10,052 bases of DNA from positions 1 through 10,052 of the forward strand of contig DIEE01000293.1 in the NCBI GenBank assembly GCA_002418465.1, read 5' to 3'. Position numbers and translations under genes: made by a program. Positions 1-8,051 of the stretch are shown here, piece after piece. The first letter of the stretch is position 1. Each line of letters opens with the position of its first letter. The DNA comes from Pseudomonas sp. UBA5782 (GTDB lineage Bacteria > Pseudomonadota > Gammaproteobacteria > Pseudomonadales > Pseudomonadaceae). A model generated the notes under the pieces. It searched no databases and was not told the origin of the DNA. It saw only the letters and a list, made by a program, of their open reading frames with translations.

Positions 1-3000
1 ACCATCACCGGCACCAACGATCTTCCGCTCGTAAGTAGCAACACGCTGGCGGTGGCGGAAGAAAGCGTGGGCACGCCACTGGGACTCCAGGCGCCAAGCG
101 ACGTGGACGGCGATACCCTGACCATCACCGTCAGCGGCCTGCCGAACCTGGGCAGCGTCACGCTGGCTGACGGCACCGCCGTCACCAACGGTCAGACACT
201 TACCAGCGCCCAGCTGCAAGGCTTGAAGTACAACGCCCCGGCCGACTACACGACAGGCCAACCGGTGGGCAACTTCACCTACAGCGTCAACGACGGCCAC
301 ACGAGCGTGACCGGCACCGTTACCCTTGGCGTGACGCCAGTGAACGATGTACCGAATGCCGTCGACGACCCGAGCGGCGTGGCTTACACCGTCGCACTGG
401 GTCAATTGGCTGGCGGCACCAGTGCCTCTCATTGGAATGAGCTCGACAGTAAGGGACTCGGCATCATCCCCGTCGCGTTTAACGCCAACGGAACCACCGG
501 CACGCTCTATGCGGGCAATGTGGACGGCGATCGCAACGCGCTCGGCGTGGTCGGTACGCCGCGCAACTCCGGCGCCGTCGCCAACCAGATCGAATACGAT
601 CGGACCACGGGCAAGAGCGAATCCATCGAGCTGAACTTCAACGGCAACCTCAACCAGGCCGAGTTCACCGTCAGCCGTCTGATTGCCAACGAAGACGGCG
701 GCGAAGTCGGACGCTGGGTTGCCATGTACAACGGCTCGGTAGTTGCCAGCGGCACCTTCAGTGCGACATCCGGTGGCACCACGGATGTCCAGATCAACAC
801 CGGCGACCTGGTCTTCGACAGCATCCGCTTCGAGTCCGTGGATACGGTCAACAAGACGGGCGACGGCTCGGACTACTTCCTCACCGGCTTCAAAGGGAGC
901 GGCCCTGCCAGCGCCAACACCGCCTACACGATCAACGAAAACGGCACGCTTTCGATTGCGGACGGCAACCGTGACCTGCTGGCAAACGACACCGACGCCG
1001 ATGGCGATACGCTGACGCTCACCCAGATCAACGGCATCAACCTCACCACCGGCGCGATCACTCTCGCCAGCGGTGCCTTGCTTGTCGCGAATGCCAACGG
1101 CAGCTTCAGCTATGACCCGAACGGCAAGTTCGACTCGCTGAAAGCCGGCCAGGTAGGCACCGACACCTTCACCTACACCGTCAGCGATGGTCACGGTGGT
1201 ACCGATACGGCCACCGCAACCATCACCATCATCGGCACCAACGACGCTCCGGTGGCTACCGGCACCTATGCCAGCACCATCAACGACACGCCGGCGACCG
1301 ATGACTTCGCCAACATCACCGGTACCCTGGTGGCCACCGATGCCGACGACAGCGTGCTCACCTGGAGTGGCAGCGCTTCCGGTACCTACGGGCAACTGAC
1401 CGTCGAAGCCAACGGCAACTACACCTACGTGGTTAACGATGCAGCGGTCAACGGGCTGAACGCTGGTCAATCGATCACCGAAAACTTCACAGCGACAGTT
1501 ACCGATCCGAGCGGTGCAACTGCCACCCGGACCATCGCGATCACCCTCAACGGGGCGAATGACAACCCGATCATCACCTCGTCGAGCACCGCGGCGACCG
1601 GCTCGGTAACCGAAGCGGGCGCCAGCGGAAGTGGCAAAAACATCGATTCCGGCACCCTGACTTCCAGCGATGCGGATGCAGGCGCAACGGCATCCTGGAC
1701 ACTGGCATCGACCGCCGGCACCTATGGCAGCATCGCCATGACCAGCGCCGGTACATGGACCTATACCCTGGATAACAACTCGGCTGCCACACAGGCGCTG
1801 AAGCAGGGCGATTCCAAGGTCGAAACGTTCCAGGCTACGGTATCGGACGGCCACGGTGGCACTGCCACGCAGACCATCACGGTCAATGTGGCCGGCGCCA
1901 ACGATGCTCCGACTGCGGTGAACGATCACTACACCCTGGGACTGACTGGCCAGTACTTCGGCTACGTGCAGAATGGCACCAACCCCAACCTGACCAGCAT
2001 CGCCCAGGTGGAAAGCTTCATCGCCGGCAAGACGCCGAACGCCACCTTCACCGCGACCTCGATCAACTACGGCTCGGTGGGCGGAGACCTTGGCCGCGCC
2101 GATCATCTGCAGACGTTCCTCGGCAATGACAAAGGCAGCCTGTCGACGGACCCAGGCGACACCTCGGACGCGATCATCAAACTGAGTGGTCAAGTCACAC
2201 TGGCGGCGGGCAGCTATGACTTCAAAGTCACTTCGGACGATGGCTTCATTCTGCGCATCGATGGCCAGGATGTGGTCAAGTTCGACGGGATCCGCAGTCA
2301 GGGCGTAACCACGTCCACCGTCCCCTTCACCATCGCTACCGGCGGGGCACACCAGGTCGAGATCATCTACTGGGATCAGGGCGGCGACGCCATTCTCAAG
2401 GTGGAAACCAAACCTGCCGGCGCGGTCGACAGCGCCTACAGCGTACTGGGTGCGAGCGGTAGCACCAGCTCGCTGGTGACCGCCGAAGACACTCCGCTGA
2501 CCATCAGCGCGGCGTCTCTGCTGGCCAATGACAGCGATGTCGACGGCCTGCAGTCACAACTGAGCATCAAGAGCGTACAAGGCGCCGACCATGGCTCCGT
2601 ATCGATGGTCAATGGCGTGATCACCTTCACCCCGACCGCCAACTACAACGGCGAAGCGACCTTCAGCTACACCGTCCAGGACGCCTACGGCGCCACGGCC
2701 GATGCGAAGGTAACGCTCTACGTCACCGCGGTAGCCGATGCCCTCAACGACACGGCGTCGCTCAAGGAAGATACGCCGATCACGCTCGACGTCCTGGCGA
2801 ACGACACCTTCGGCACCGCGGCGAAGACCATCACCGCGATCGACGGAAAGGCCTTCAACAACGACGGAACCGTGAGTGTCGAGCACGGCGTCGTCAAGCT
2901 GGGCAACGACGGCAAGCTGACCTTCACCCCGGCCACCGACTACCACGGTGCTGCCACCTTCACCTATACCGTCACTTCCGGCAGCGTGAGCGAAACGGCG

Positions 3001-4689
3001 ACGGTCAACCTCGATGTCGTTTCGGTGAACGATGCCGTCAACCCGACGCTGAACGTCACGCCGAAAGGCTTCTGGACCTTCAACGAGGCAGCTGGCAGCA
3101 CCACCACGACCAACGAATCGAGCGGTGCCAAAGGCACGTTGGCAGACGACAACACCACAGGCGGAAGCGCCCTGCCGACCTTCGTCACCACACCGCGCGC
3201 CGACGGAGCCGGCAACTACATCTCGCTGACCGACATCGGCGACCGCATCAACCTGAACGCCACCGCGACCCAAGCGCTAATGGGCACTGCGGCTACCCTG
3301 ACCTTCTGGATCAAGGCTGCAGCCCAGGCCAGTAGCGGCAACAGTGGCGCCGGAAGCTCGTGGGACCTGCCCAGCGTGATCGGTAGCGAACACAACGGCG
3401 GCGGCAACGACATCCAGTGGGGCGCGATCAACAATGCAGGGCAGATCGGCCTGGCCGTTGGCAACGCGGCGGGGGTCTACAGCACCCAATCGATTACCGA
3501 TAGCCAGTGGCACAACGTGGCGATCACCCACAGCGGTTCGACCATCAGCATCTACATAGACGGCGTCCTCAACGCGACGGGAACATCCAGCGATTCGGCC
3601 TTCACCGGCAAACTGAACGAGTTGCTGTCGATTGGCGTGACCAACCGCTTCAACATCAATAACGACGGCACGGTGACCGATATTGCGGACACCAAGTACC
3701 TCAACGCAGCCCTCGACGACCTGCGGATCTACAGCGGCGTGTTGACCGACAAGCAGATTGCCGCGATCCACAACGTCGAGAACGGTTACGAGAACACCGC
3801 CATCGCCAACGCCTGGGGCACCACCGCCGACAAGCTGAGCCTGGGCCTGACCGAAAGTGCCGGAGTGACTTCCACTACTGTCAGCGGACTGGCCAAGGAC
3901 ATCGTCATCAGCGACGGTACCCATACCCACACTTCGACCGGTGTAACCGACAACGTCGATCTGACCGGCTGGACGCTGGGCTCGCTGACCCTGAGCAATA
4001 CCGGTACGGAGTCGGGCACCCTGACGTTCACCGCGACCAGCACCCTGGCCAACGGCGACTCCGCCAGCACCAGCCAGTACCTTACGCTCGCCAACGGCAA
4101 CTCGGTGCTCAGCACTGGGTCCAGCGGCAGCGACACGCTGAAGGGTTCCGAAACCCTTGCCGCCGCCGATCTGCTGCGCGGGGGCGACGGTAGCGACACG
4201 CTGTACGGCTACGGTGGCGACGATCGCCTCGAAGGTGGCAACGGTAACGACACCCTCTATGGCGGCGATGGCAACGACATCCTCATCGGCGGCAAGGGTA
4301 ACGATGTGCTCTGGGGTGGTGCAGGCGCGGACACCTTCGTCTGGAAAGCAGGTGATGCCGGTAGCATCGGAACGCCTGCTGTCGACACCATCAAGGACTT
4401 CAGCCTGAGCCAGAAGGACAGCATCGACCTGCGCGACCTGCTGCAGGGCGAGACGACGGACTCCATCGATCACTTCCTGCAGGTCACCACGCAGAACGGC
4501 ATCAGCACCCTGCTGGTCAGCACCACCGGCCAGTTCGACACCGCTGCCAGCGCCACTGCCAATACCAGCAAGGCCGATCTGACCATCCAGTTCGACGGCG
4601 GGGACCTGAGCAGCAGCAACCTGGGCAGCAACTCGTCGCAGATCATCAGCTCGCTGATTCAAAGCGAACACCTGAAGGTCGACCACTAA
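1..4689 (+). CDS. Giant RTX/VCBS adhesin, LapA-type, C-terminal 1562 residues (5' partial)
   Basis: This is a type I-secreted surface adhesin, probably a biofilm or attachment factor and the likely substrate of the adjacent LapG/LapD pair. The reading frame is open from base 1, so the true start lies upstream and the GTG at 52 is internal. Approximate modules, numbered from the first visible codon: cadherin/VCBS-like 10-115; unassigned beta-rich module 116-299; three cadherin/VCBS-like modules 304-635, most ending in a G(T/A)ND-type linker; PA14 domain 646-803 (Gln-Tyr-Phe start, DDGFxLxIDG core); two more cadherin-like modules 811-1017; LamG-like jellyroll 1022-1259; beta-rich segment 1260-1385; six RTX nonapeptides 1394-1447; C-terminal secretion region with the DxIxDFS...DxIDLxDLL pattern. 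PA14 and LamG modules near the RTX end of such adhesins are known to bind sugars or other ligands. The ligand here is inferred, not known. The LapG cleavage site and retention module would be N-terminal and cannot be seen. Confidence 0.93.
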   Translation, partial: TITGTNDLPLVSSNTLAVAEESVGTPLGLQAPSDVDGDTLTITVSGLPNLGSVTLADGTAVTNGQTLTSAQLQGLKYNAPADYTTGQPVGNFTYSVNDGHTSVTGTVTLGVTPVNDVPNAVDDPSGVAYTVALGQLAGGTSASHWNELDSKGLGIIPVAFNANGTTGTLYAGNVDGDRNALGVVGTPRNSGAVANQIEYDRTTGKSESIELNFNGNLNQAEFTVSRLIANEDGGEVGRWVAMYNGSVVASGTFSATSGGTTDVQINTGDLVFDSIRFESVDTVNKTGDGSDYFLTGFKGSGPASANTAYTINENGTLSIADGNRDLLANDTDADGDTLTLTQINGINLTTGAITLASGALLVANANGSFSYDPNGKFDSLKAGQVGTDTFTYTVSDGHGGTDTATATITIIGTNDAPVATGTYASTINDTPATDDFANITGTLVATDADDSVLTWSGSASGTYGQLTVEANGNYTYVVNDAAVNGLNAGQSITENFTATVTDPSGATATRTIAITLNGANDNPIITSSSTAATGSVTEAGASGSGKNIDSGTLTSSDADAGATASWTLASTAGTYGSIAMTSAGTWTYTLDNNSAATQALKQGDSKVETFQATVSDGHGGTATQTITVNVAGANDAPTAVNDHYTLGLTGQYFGYVQNGTNPNLTSIAQVESFIAGKTPNATFTATSINYGSVGGDLGRADHLQTFLGNDKGSLSTDPGDTSDAIIKLSGQVTLAAGSYDFKVTSDDGFILRIDGQDVVKFDGIRSQGVTTSTVPFTIATGGAHQVEIIYWDQGGDAILKVETKPAGAVDSAYSVLGASGSTSSLVTAEDTPLTISAASLLANDSDVDGLQSQLSIKSVQGADHGSVSMVNGVITFTPTANYNGEATFSYTVQDAYGATADAKVTLYVTAVADALNDTASLKEDTPITLDVLANDTFGTAAKTITAIDGKAFNNDGTVSVEHGVVKLGNDGKLTFTPATDYHGAATFTYTVTSGSVSETATVNLDVVSVNDAVNPTLNVTPKGFWTFNEAAGSTTTTNESSGAKGTLADDNTTGGSALPTFVTTPRADGAGNYISLTDIGDRINLNATATQALMGTAATLTFWIKAAAQASSGNSGAGSSWDLPSVIGSEHNGGGNDIQWGAINNAGQIGLAVGNAAGVYSTQSITDSQWHNVAITHSGSTISIYIDGVLNATGTSSDSAFTGKLNELLSIGVTNRFNINNDGTVTDIADTKYLNAALDDLRIYSGVLTDKQIAAIHNVENGYENTAIANAWGTTADKLSLGLTESAGVTSTTVSGLAKDIVISDGTHTHTSTGVTDNVDLTGWTLGSLTLSNTGTESGTLTFTATSTLANGDSASTSQYLTLANGNSVLSTGSSGSDTLKGSETLAAADLLRGGDGSDTLYGYGGDDRLEGGNGNDTLYGGDGNDILIGGKGNDVLWGGAGADTFVWKAGDAGSIGTPAVDTIKDFSLSQKDSIDLRDLLQGETTDSIDHFLQVTTQNGISTLLVSTTGQFDTAASATANTSKADLTIQFDGGDLSSSNLGSNSSQIISSLIQSEHLKVDH
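4180..4341 (+). repeat. Six RTX calcium-binding nonapeptide repeats in the adhesin
   Basis: Six consecutive nine-residue units cover codons 1394-1447 of the visible protein. They begin GGDGSDTLY and end GGAGADTFV, and five follow GGxGxDxUx. The second unit (GYGGDDRLE) departs from the consensus. In RTX proteins these units bind calcium and fold into a parallel beta-roll once outside the cell, which drives export and folding by the type I pathway. Only six are present, a short block placed directly before the C-terminal secretion region. Confidence 0.95.
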
Positions 4690-4700
4690 ACCGGCGAGTT

Positions 4701-4732
4701 CTCCAGCGGCGCCCGAACGGGTGCCGCTGGAG
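4701..4732 (+). terminator. Strong hairpin after the adhesin gene; terminator-like without a clear U-tract
   Basis: CTCCAGCGGCGCCCG (4701-4715) pairs with CGGGTGCCGCTGGAG (4718-4732) along almost its full length, with one G-U wobble; the innermost pairs must open to leave a 4-nt loop. It starts 11 nt after the adhesin stop and ends 27 nt before the next start codon. The following bases (AGTTGTCCGATC) are not a good U-tract, so it may be a leaky terminator or a 3' end protecting the adhesin mRNA. Confidence 0.55.
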
Positions 4733-4759
4733 TTGTCCGATCAATAACGAGGATCAGCG

Positions 4760-5098
4760 ATGCTTTACGTGCAACGCGACATGCAGGGCGAGCTGGTTCG
4801 CGTGGAAGCGGCCGACTTTCCCGGCAAGACCGAAACGCTCCCGGCGGACGATCAGGAAGTACAGGCCTGGTACGCCAACCAGTCGGTGGAGACCAGCCTG
4901 CTGCAACTGAAGCAGAGCGACCTGGACATGATCCGGGTGCTCGACGACCTGCTGCAGCTGCTAATGATCAAGGGGGTGATCCGCCTTACCGATCTGCCGG
5001 CACCGGCGCAGGCCAAGCTGCTCAACCGCAGCCACGCGCGTGAAGCGCTGGGCGGGTTGAACAGTCTGATCAATGAAGAAGAAGACGGGATGATCTGA
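4760..5098 (+). CDS. Small conserved Pseudomonas protein of unknown function (112 aa)
   Basis: This is a complete small ORF with ATG start and TGA stop. A GAGG Shine-Dalgarno element at 4749-4752 precedes the ATG by 7 nt, which supports this start. There is no signal peptide or membrane segment, so it is probably cytosolic. The N-terminus (about residues 1-30) looks beta-rich. Residues about 45-100 look helical, with a hydrophobic heptad-like stretch (DDLLQLLMIKGVIRLTDLP) and a conserved-looking KLLNRSHAREAL segment. From memory, similar Pseudomonas proteins are labelled 'tryptophan synthase subunit beta' in databases. At 112 residues, without a PLP lysine motif or the TrpB fold length, that name is not supported. 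It lies 70 nt after the adhesin on the same strand with little room for its own promoter, so it may be transcribed by read-through. A role in adhesion is guesswork. Confidence 0.85.
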   Translation: MLYVQRDMQGELVRVEAADFPGKTETLPADDQEVQAWYANQSVETSLLQLKQSDLDMIRVLDDLLQLLMIKGVIRLTDLPAPAQAKLLNRSHAREALGGLNSLINEEEDGMI

Positions 5099-5143
5099 TC
5101 CGGCCACGCTGGGGCAGCCGAGCGAAATATCCAAGGCAATGAA

Positions 5144-5171
5144 AAAGGACGCGACCTCGGTCGCGTCCTTT
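5144..5171. terminator. Bidirectional intrinsic terminator between convergent genes
   Basis: A 13-bp perfect inverted repeat, AAAGGACGCGACC (5144-5156) and GGTCGCGTCCTTT (5159-5171), lies between the + strand small gene and the - strand lapD. Read on the + strand it ends in TTTGCATTT. Read on the - strand the stem is followed by a better U-tract, TTTTTC. It sits 46 nt after the small gene's stop and 27 nt after the lapD stop, as expected for a shared terminator. Confidence 0.88.
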
Positions 5172-5197
5172 GCATTTCAGCCCCGACCAAGCTGCGA

Positions 5198-7147
5198 TCA
5201 GTTGGCCGCCCACGGCCCCGGCTCACCGAACAGCCGACCCTGTACGCCCTGGATGCCCATCTCGCGCAACACCTGCAGTTCGCCTTCGGTTTCCACGCGC
5301 TCGGCGATCAGCGGCAAGTCGATGCTGTTGGCAGCGCGCTGGATGGCCTCGATGAACAGGCGCTTGTCGTTCTCCAGATCGATGTGGCGGATGTAGCTGC
5401 CATCCACCTTCAGCCAGGCCAGACCGAGGCGCGCCAGGTTGCCGATCATGCTGAAACGCCCGCCGAAGTGCTGCAGGCTGAGGTTGAAGCCCAGCGCGTG
5501 GAGGCGATTGTTCAGGCGCTCCAGCGCCGCCTGTTCGGGCAGGCGACTCTCTTCCAGCTCCAGCGTCAGGCGCGCACCGAAGGCGCTGTGCTGGGCCAGT
5601 TTGTCCAGCACCGCGTTCAGCGCCGTGGAGTCCTCCAGGGTTGCGCCGGAGAGGTTCATCGCCAGCGACTTGTCGTGACTGGCCATCTGCGCCAGCACCA
5701 GTTCAAGCATGATCAGGTCGAGACGCGCGGACCAGCCGAAGCGCTCGATCCACGGCAGGAAACGGCCGGCGGGAATCAGCGTGCCGTCTTCGCCCAGCAG
5801 TCGGGACAGCACCTTGTAATGCAGCACACGGCTGGTTTCGTGGCTATCCACCACCGGCTGGAAGAACAGCTGGAAGCGTTTGTGCAGCAAGGCCTGGTCG
5901 AGCAGCGCGTGCCAGGCGTGGGTTTCGTCGCCGGGCTGCGGCTCGCCGGCGTGTTCGACGCAGGTCCAGCAACGCTCGGCCTGCCCTTCGGCCTGGGTCA
6001 GCGCCTCATCGATCTGGGTCAACAGCGCCGCTGCGGAGATCGCCGGACTGAACGGAGCCAGGCCCATGGTAGCCACCGGCAGCACGTCGGTGGCGCCGGT
6101 TGCATGCAGGCTGGCCAGCGCGCTCTCCAGGCTGGTCGCCAGTTGTTCGGCCTCCTCGCGCACCAGGCCCGGCACCAACAGGGCGAACTCGCCGCCGCGG
6201 GTCCGGGCGATCAGCACGTCGCTGCGCGTCGGCGCGACCTGCTGGCGCAGCAGTTCGCCAATGGCGGTAAGCAACTGGTCGGTACGCTGGCCGCCCAGTC
6301 GGGCGTTCATGCCGATCAGGTCGTTGACCCGCAGCAGCAGCAGGTAACCGTGGCTGGCCTGTTCCTCGGTGCCCAGGCGGTTCTGCAGCTGCATGTCGAA
6401 ATAGCGGCGGTTGGCCAGGCCGGTGAGGCTGTCCTGATAAGCCTCTTCACGCAGCTTCTCGCTGCGCAGCGCCTGCTCCTGGAACAGCGTCTTGAGCTTC
6501 TCGACCATCTGGTTCATCGCCTGCACCACCCGGCGCAGCTCCGGCGTGCGCGGCAGGTTCGGCAGGCTGAGGAATTCGCGACGGGCGATGGCGTGGGACT
6601 GCTCGACCATGTAATCCAGCGGACGCAACTGGCGGCGCAGCAGGAAGGCGCCGATCAGGCAGCTGACCAGGCCGCAGGCCAGCAGCCAGCCGAGGCTGCC
6701 CAGCGCATTGCGCCACAGGCGGGCGACGGCGAACATCGGATGGCTGACCACCTCGACCCGCGCTGCCTGCTCCCAGCCTCGGCTGACGATGGCGTCGCCA
6801 CCGGCCGGTTCCAGGCCGATCATCCTGACGAACCAGGCCGGCACCGAGGGCACGTCCGGCGCGCCGCTGCGCTCGACGATGACGTTGCCGCTGGCCAGGT
6901 CGACCACGCGGATGCTGGCGTAGTAGCCGCTGTCGAAGATCGAGCTGACCATCAGCTCGACCATCGCCGGATCGTCGATGTTCGGCGTCAGCGACAGGCC
7001 GAGGGCCGTCGCCGCGTCCTGTGCGTGCGAGCGCAACTGGTTGGTGTATTGCTCGCGCGAGCTTTCCAGGCCGACCAGGAAACTACCGCTGAACGCCACC
7101 ACCAGAAACAGGCAGATGGCGAGCAAGAGCTGTTTGAACAGAGACAT
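5198..7147 (-). CDS. lapD: LapD, c-di-GMP receptor controlling periplasmic protease LapG
   Basis: LapD is an inner-membrane receptor that senses cytoplasmic c-di-GMP and signals inside-out. When c-di-GMP is bound, its periplasmic domain holds LapG so adhesins stay on the surface. The 649-residue protein shows TM1 about 7-27, a periplasmic LapD/MoxY-type domain about 28-148 with Trp at 125 in an SRGW context (the position of the LapG-contact Trp in Pseudomonas LapD), TM2 about 151-171, HAMP about 170-225, GGDEF about 235-390 and EAL about 410-645. Both enzyme domains are degenerate: RGGEF at 317-321 replaces the GGDEF active site, KVL at 445-447 replaces EAL, and the metal-binding Asp-Asp pair before FG is Gln-His (559-560). 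This fits a receptor rather than a cyclase or phosphodiesterase. The ATG at 7147 has a GGAG Shine-Dalgarno overlapping the lapG stop, so the pair is one operon. A frame extending farther upstream runs inside lapG and is not the start. Confidence 0.96.
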   Translation of the reverse strand: MSLFKQLLLAICLFLVVAFSGSFLVGLESSREQYTNQLRSHAQDAATALGLSLTPNIDDPAMVELMVSSIFDSGYYASIRVVDLASGNVIVERSGAPDVPSVPAWFVRMIGLEPAGGDAIVSRGWEQAARVEVVSHPMFAVARLWRNALGSLGWLLACGLVSCLIGAFLLRRQLRPLDYMVEQSHAIARREFLSLPNLPRTPELRRVVQAMNQMVEKLKTLFQEQALRSEKLREEAYQDSLTGLANRRYFDMQLQNRLGTEEQASHGYLLLLRVNDLIGMNARLGGQRTDQLLTAIGELLRQQVAPTRSDVLIARTRGGEFALLVPGLVREEAEQLATSLESALASLHATGATDVLPVATMGLAPFSPAISAAALLTQIDEALTQAEGQAERCWTCVEHAGEPQPGDETHAWHALLDQALLHKRFQLFFQPVVDSHETSRVLHYKVLSRLLGEDGTLIPAGRFLPWIERFGWSARLDLIMLELVLAQMASHDKSLAMNLSGATLEDSTALNAVLDKLAQHSAFGARLTLELEESRLPEQAALERLNNRLHALGFNLSLQHFGGRFSMIGNLARLGLAWLKVDGSYIRHIDLENDKRLFIEAIQRAANSIDLPLIAERVETEGELQVLREMGIQGVQGRLFGEPGPWAAN

Positions 7148-7155
7148 CGTTTCTC

Positions 7156-7878
7156 CTATTGAGGCAAGTCCGTGGGGAAACCCTCGGCTTCCATCTTTTT
7201 CAGCAGGTCCTGCCAGCGCGACAGCCGCTTGCTGTCGCCGACCCGTTTGTTGCCCGCGGCGCCCTGCAGCCAGAGACCGTCGGCATTGAAGGCATAAACC
7301 GGCAGCAGGTCCTTGCGCTCGCTCGCTGGTCGAATGCTCTCGATCAGGTTGTCCAGTACCAGCGGTACCGCTTCGGGGGTTTCGTAATAGGTCAGGACCA
7401 TGTGCGCCTGGTTCAGCTTCAACGCCTTGACGTAGGTGATGCGCAGCTTGTCGCTGGGAATCCCCAGGTGGCGCAGGCTCATGTACTTGGCGATGGCGAA
7501 ATCCTCGCAGTCGCCGCCGCCCACGCGCAACGCCTCGACCGGTGTAGCCCAGTAATCGTCGGCATTCCACAGGGTGCGATCGTCGGTGAATTCCAGCGAA
7601 CGGTTGAAGAAGTCGTTCACTTCGCGCATCTGCTGATCGACTGGTTTGCCAGCCTCTTCCTCCAGCAGCTTCTGCCAGGCGTTGATCCGTCCGCGACCGG
7701 CGCCAAGCGGGCCGTAGAGCGATTCGGCGCGCTGGGTGATCAGGGAGAAATTCCAGTCGGCCTGCAGCGAGCCAATCGCCACGCCCAGCAGCAGGCACAG
7801 CAGCGCCGTCAGCCAGCAGCGCCGGCGTCGGGCGCAGAACCTGACGGAGCCTTCAACCAAAGCGTGGATTCCAAACAA
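7156..7878 (-). CDS. lapG: LapG, periplasmic calcium-dependent cysteine protease of adhesins
   Basis: LapG is a bacterial transglutaminase-like cysteine proteinase (DUF920/peptidase C93). It cuts LapA-type adhesins near their N-terminus and releases the cell from the surface when LapD is not holding it. With the start used here the protein has 240 residues. It has an N-terminal signal/anchor (RRRRC then a hydrophobic run about 22-38, probable cut after LQA near 40), and the catalytic triad is visible as Cys124 in GGGDCEDFA, His159 in QAHMVL and Asp176 in LVLDNL, with spacing like characterised LapG. Acidic residues around Cys124 match the family's calcium site. The stop codon runs into the lapD Shine-Dalgarno (TAGGAG), indicating tight coupling. 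The start is uncertain: no ATG exists in frame between the upstream stop (TGA at 7929-7927) and the signal peptide. The candidates are TTG at 7878 and TTG at 7860, the latter with a weak GGA about 9 nt before it. Confidence 0.94.
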   Translation of the reverse strand: MFGIHALVEGSVRFCARRRRCWLTALLCLLLGVAIGSLQADWNFSLITQRAESLYGPLGAGRGRINAWQKLLEEEAGKPVDQQMREVNDFFNRSLEFTDDRTLWNADDYWATPVEALRVGGGDCEDFAIAKYMSLRHLGIPSDKLRITYVKALKLNQAHMVLTYYETPEAVPLVLDNLIESIRPASERKDLLPVYAFNADGLWLQGAAGNKRVGDSKRLSRWQDLLKKMEAEGFPTDLPQ

Positions 7879-8010
7879 AGCGGCGCGAGCGCGTCGAAGC
7901 GGCCGCGGGCCGCTCGACGAGCGTCTTCATGAGGAAGGAATGGTGCGTGCTGGCGGGGGAAAAGACAATGGCACTCTGGAACCGCGACGAGCGCCGCTCA
8001 TCACGGCTGG

Positions 8011-8031
8011 CGGGCGCTGCAGCGGCGCCCG
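8011..8031. repeat. Short inverted repeat after the lipoprotein gene
   Basis: CGGGCGC (8011-8017) and GCGCCCG (8025-8031) form a 7-bp stem with a 7-nt loop, 21 nt past the stop of the - strand lipoprotein gene. Neither strand shows a U-tract after it, so termination is doubtful. The rest of the 173-bp gap between lapG and the lipoprotein gene shows no convincing promoter or gene. Confidence 0.3.
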
Positions 8032-8051
8032 AGGTCGCTGGCAGGCCGCGT

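Noticed and set aside
4141..4158. Hairpin AAGGGTT/AACCCTT as a terminator
   Set aside because: It lies inside the adhesin reading frame just before the RTX repeats and has no U-tract.
3277..4686. 469-aa - strand ORF, and a 239-aa neighbour at 2554-3273
   Set aside because: Both are antisense to the well-supported adhesin; their Val/Gly/Ala/Asp-rich low-complexity sequences mirror the repeated adhesin codons.
52..4689. Adhesin gene starting at GTG 52
   Set aside because: The same frame is open and adhesin-like (a GTND-type linker) from base 1, so the GTG is internal and the gene continues upstream of the window.
4760..5098. Tryptophan synthase beta subunit
   Set aside because: The protein is only 112 aa, lacks the PLP-lysine and other TrpB motifs, and has no trp genes nearby; the label is probably a propagated misannotation.
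5384..7162. 592-aa + strand ORF
   Set aside because: It lies antisense to lapD and has the Gln/Ala/His/Arg-rich composition of a reverse-frame shadow in GC-rich DNA, with no recognisable domain.
5198..7798. LapD extended at its N-terminus to 866 aa
   Set aside because: The extension overlaps lapG out of frame; the ATG at 7147 has a ribosome site and starts directly with TM1, giving the family's normal length.
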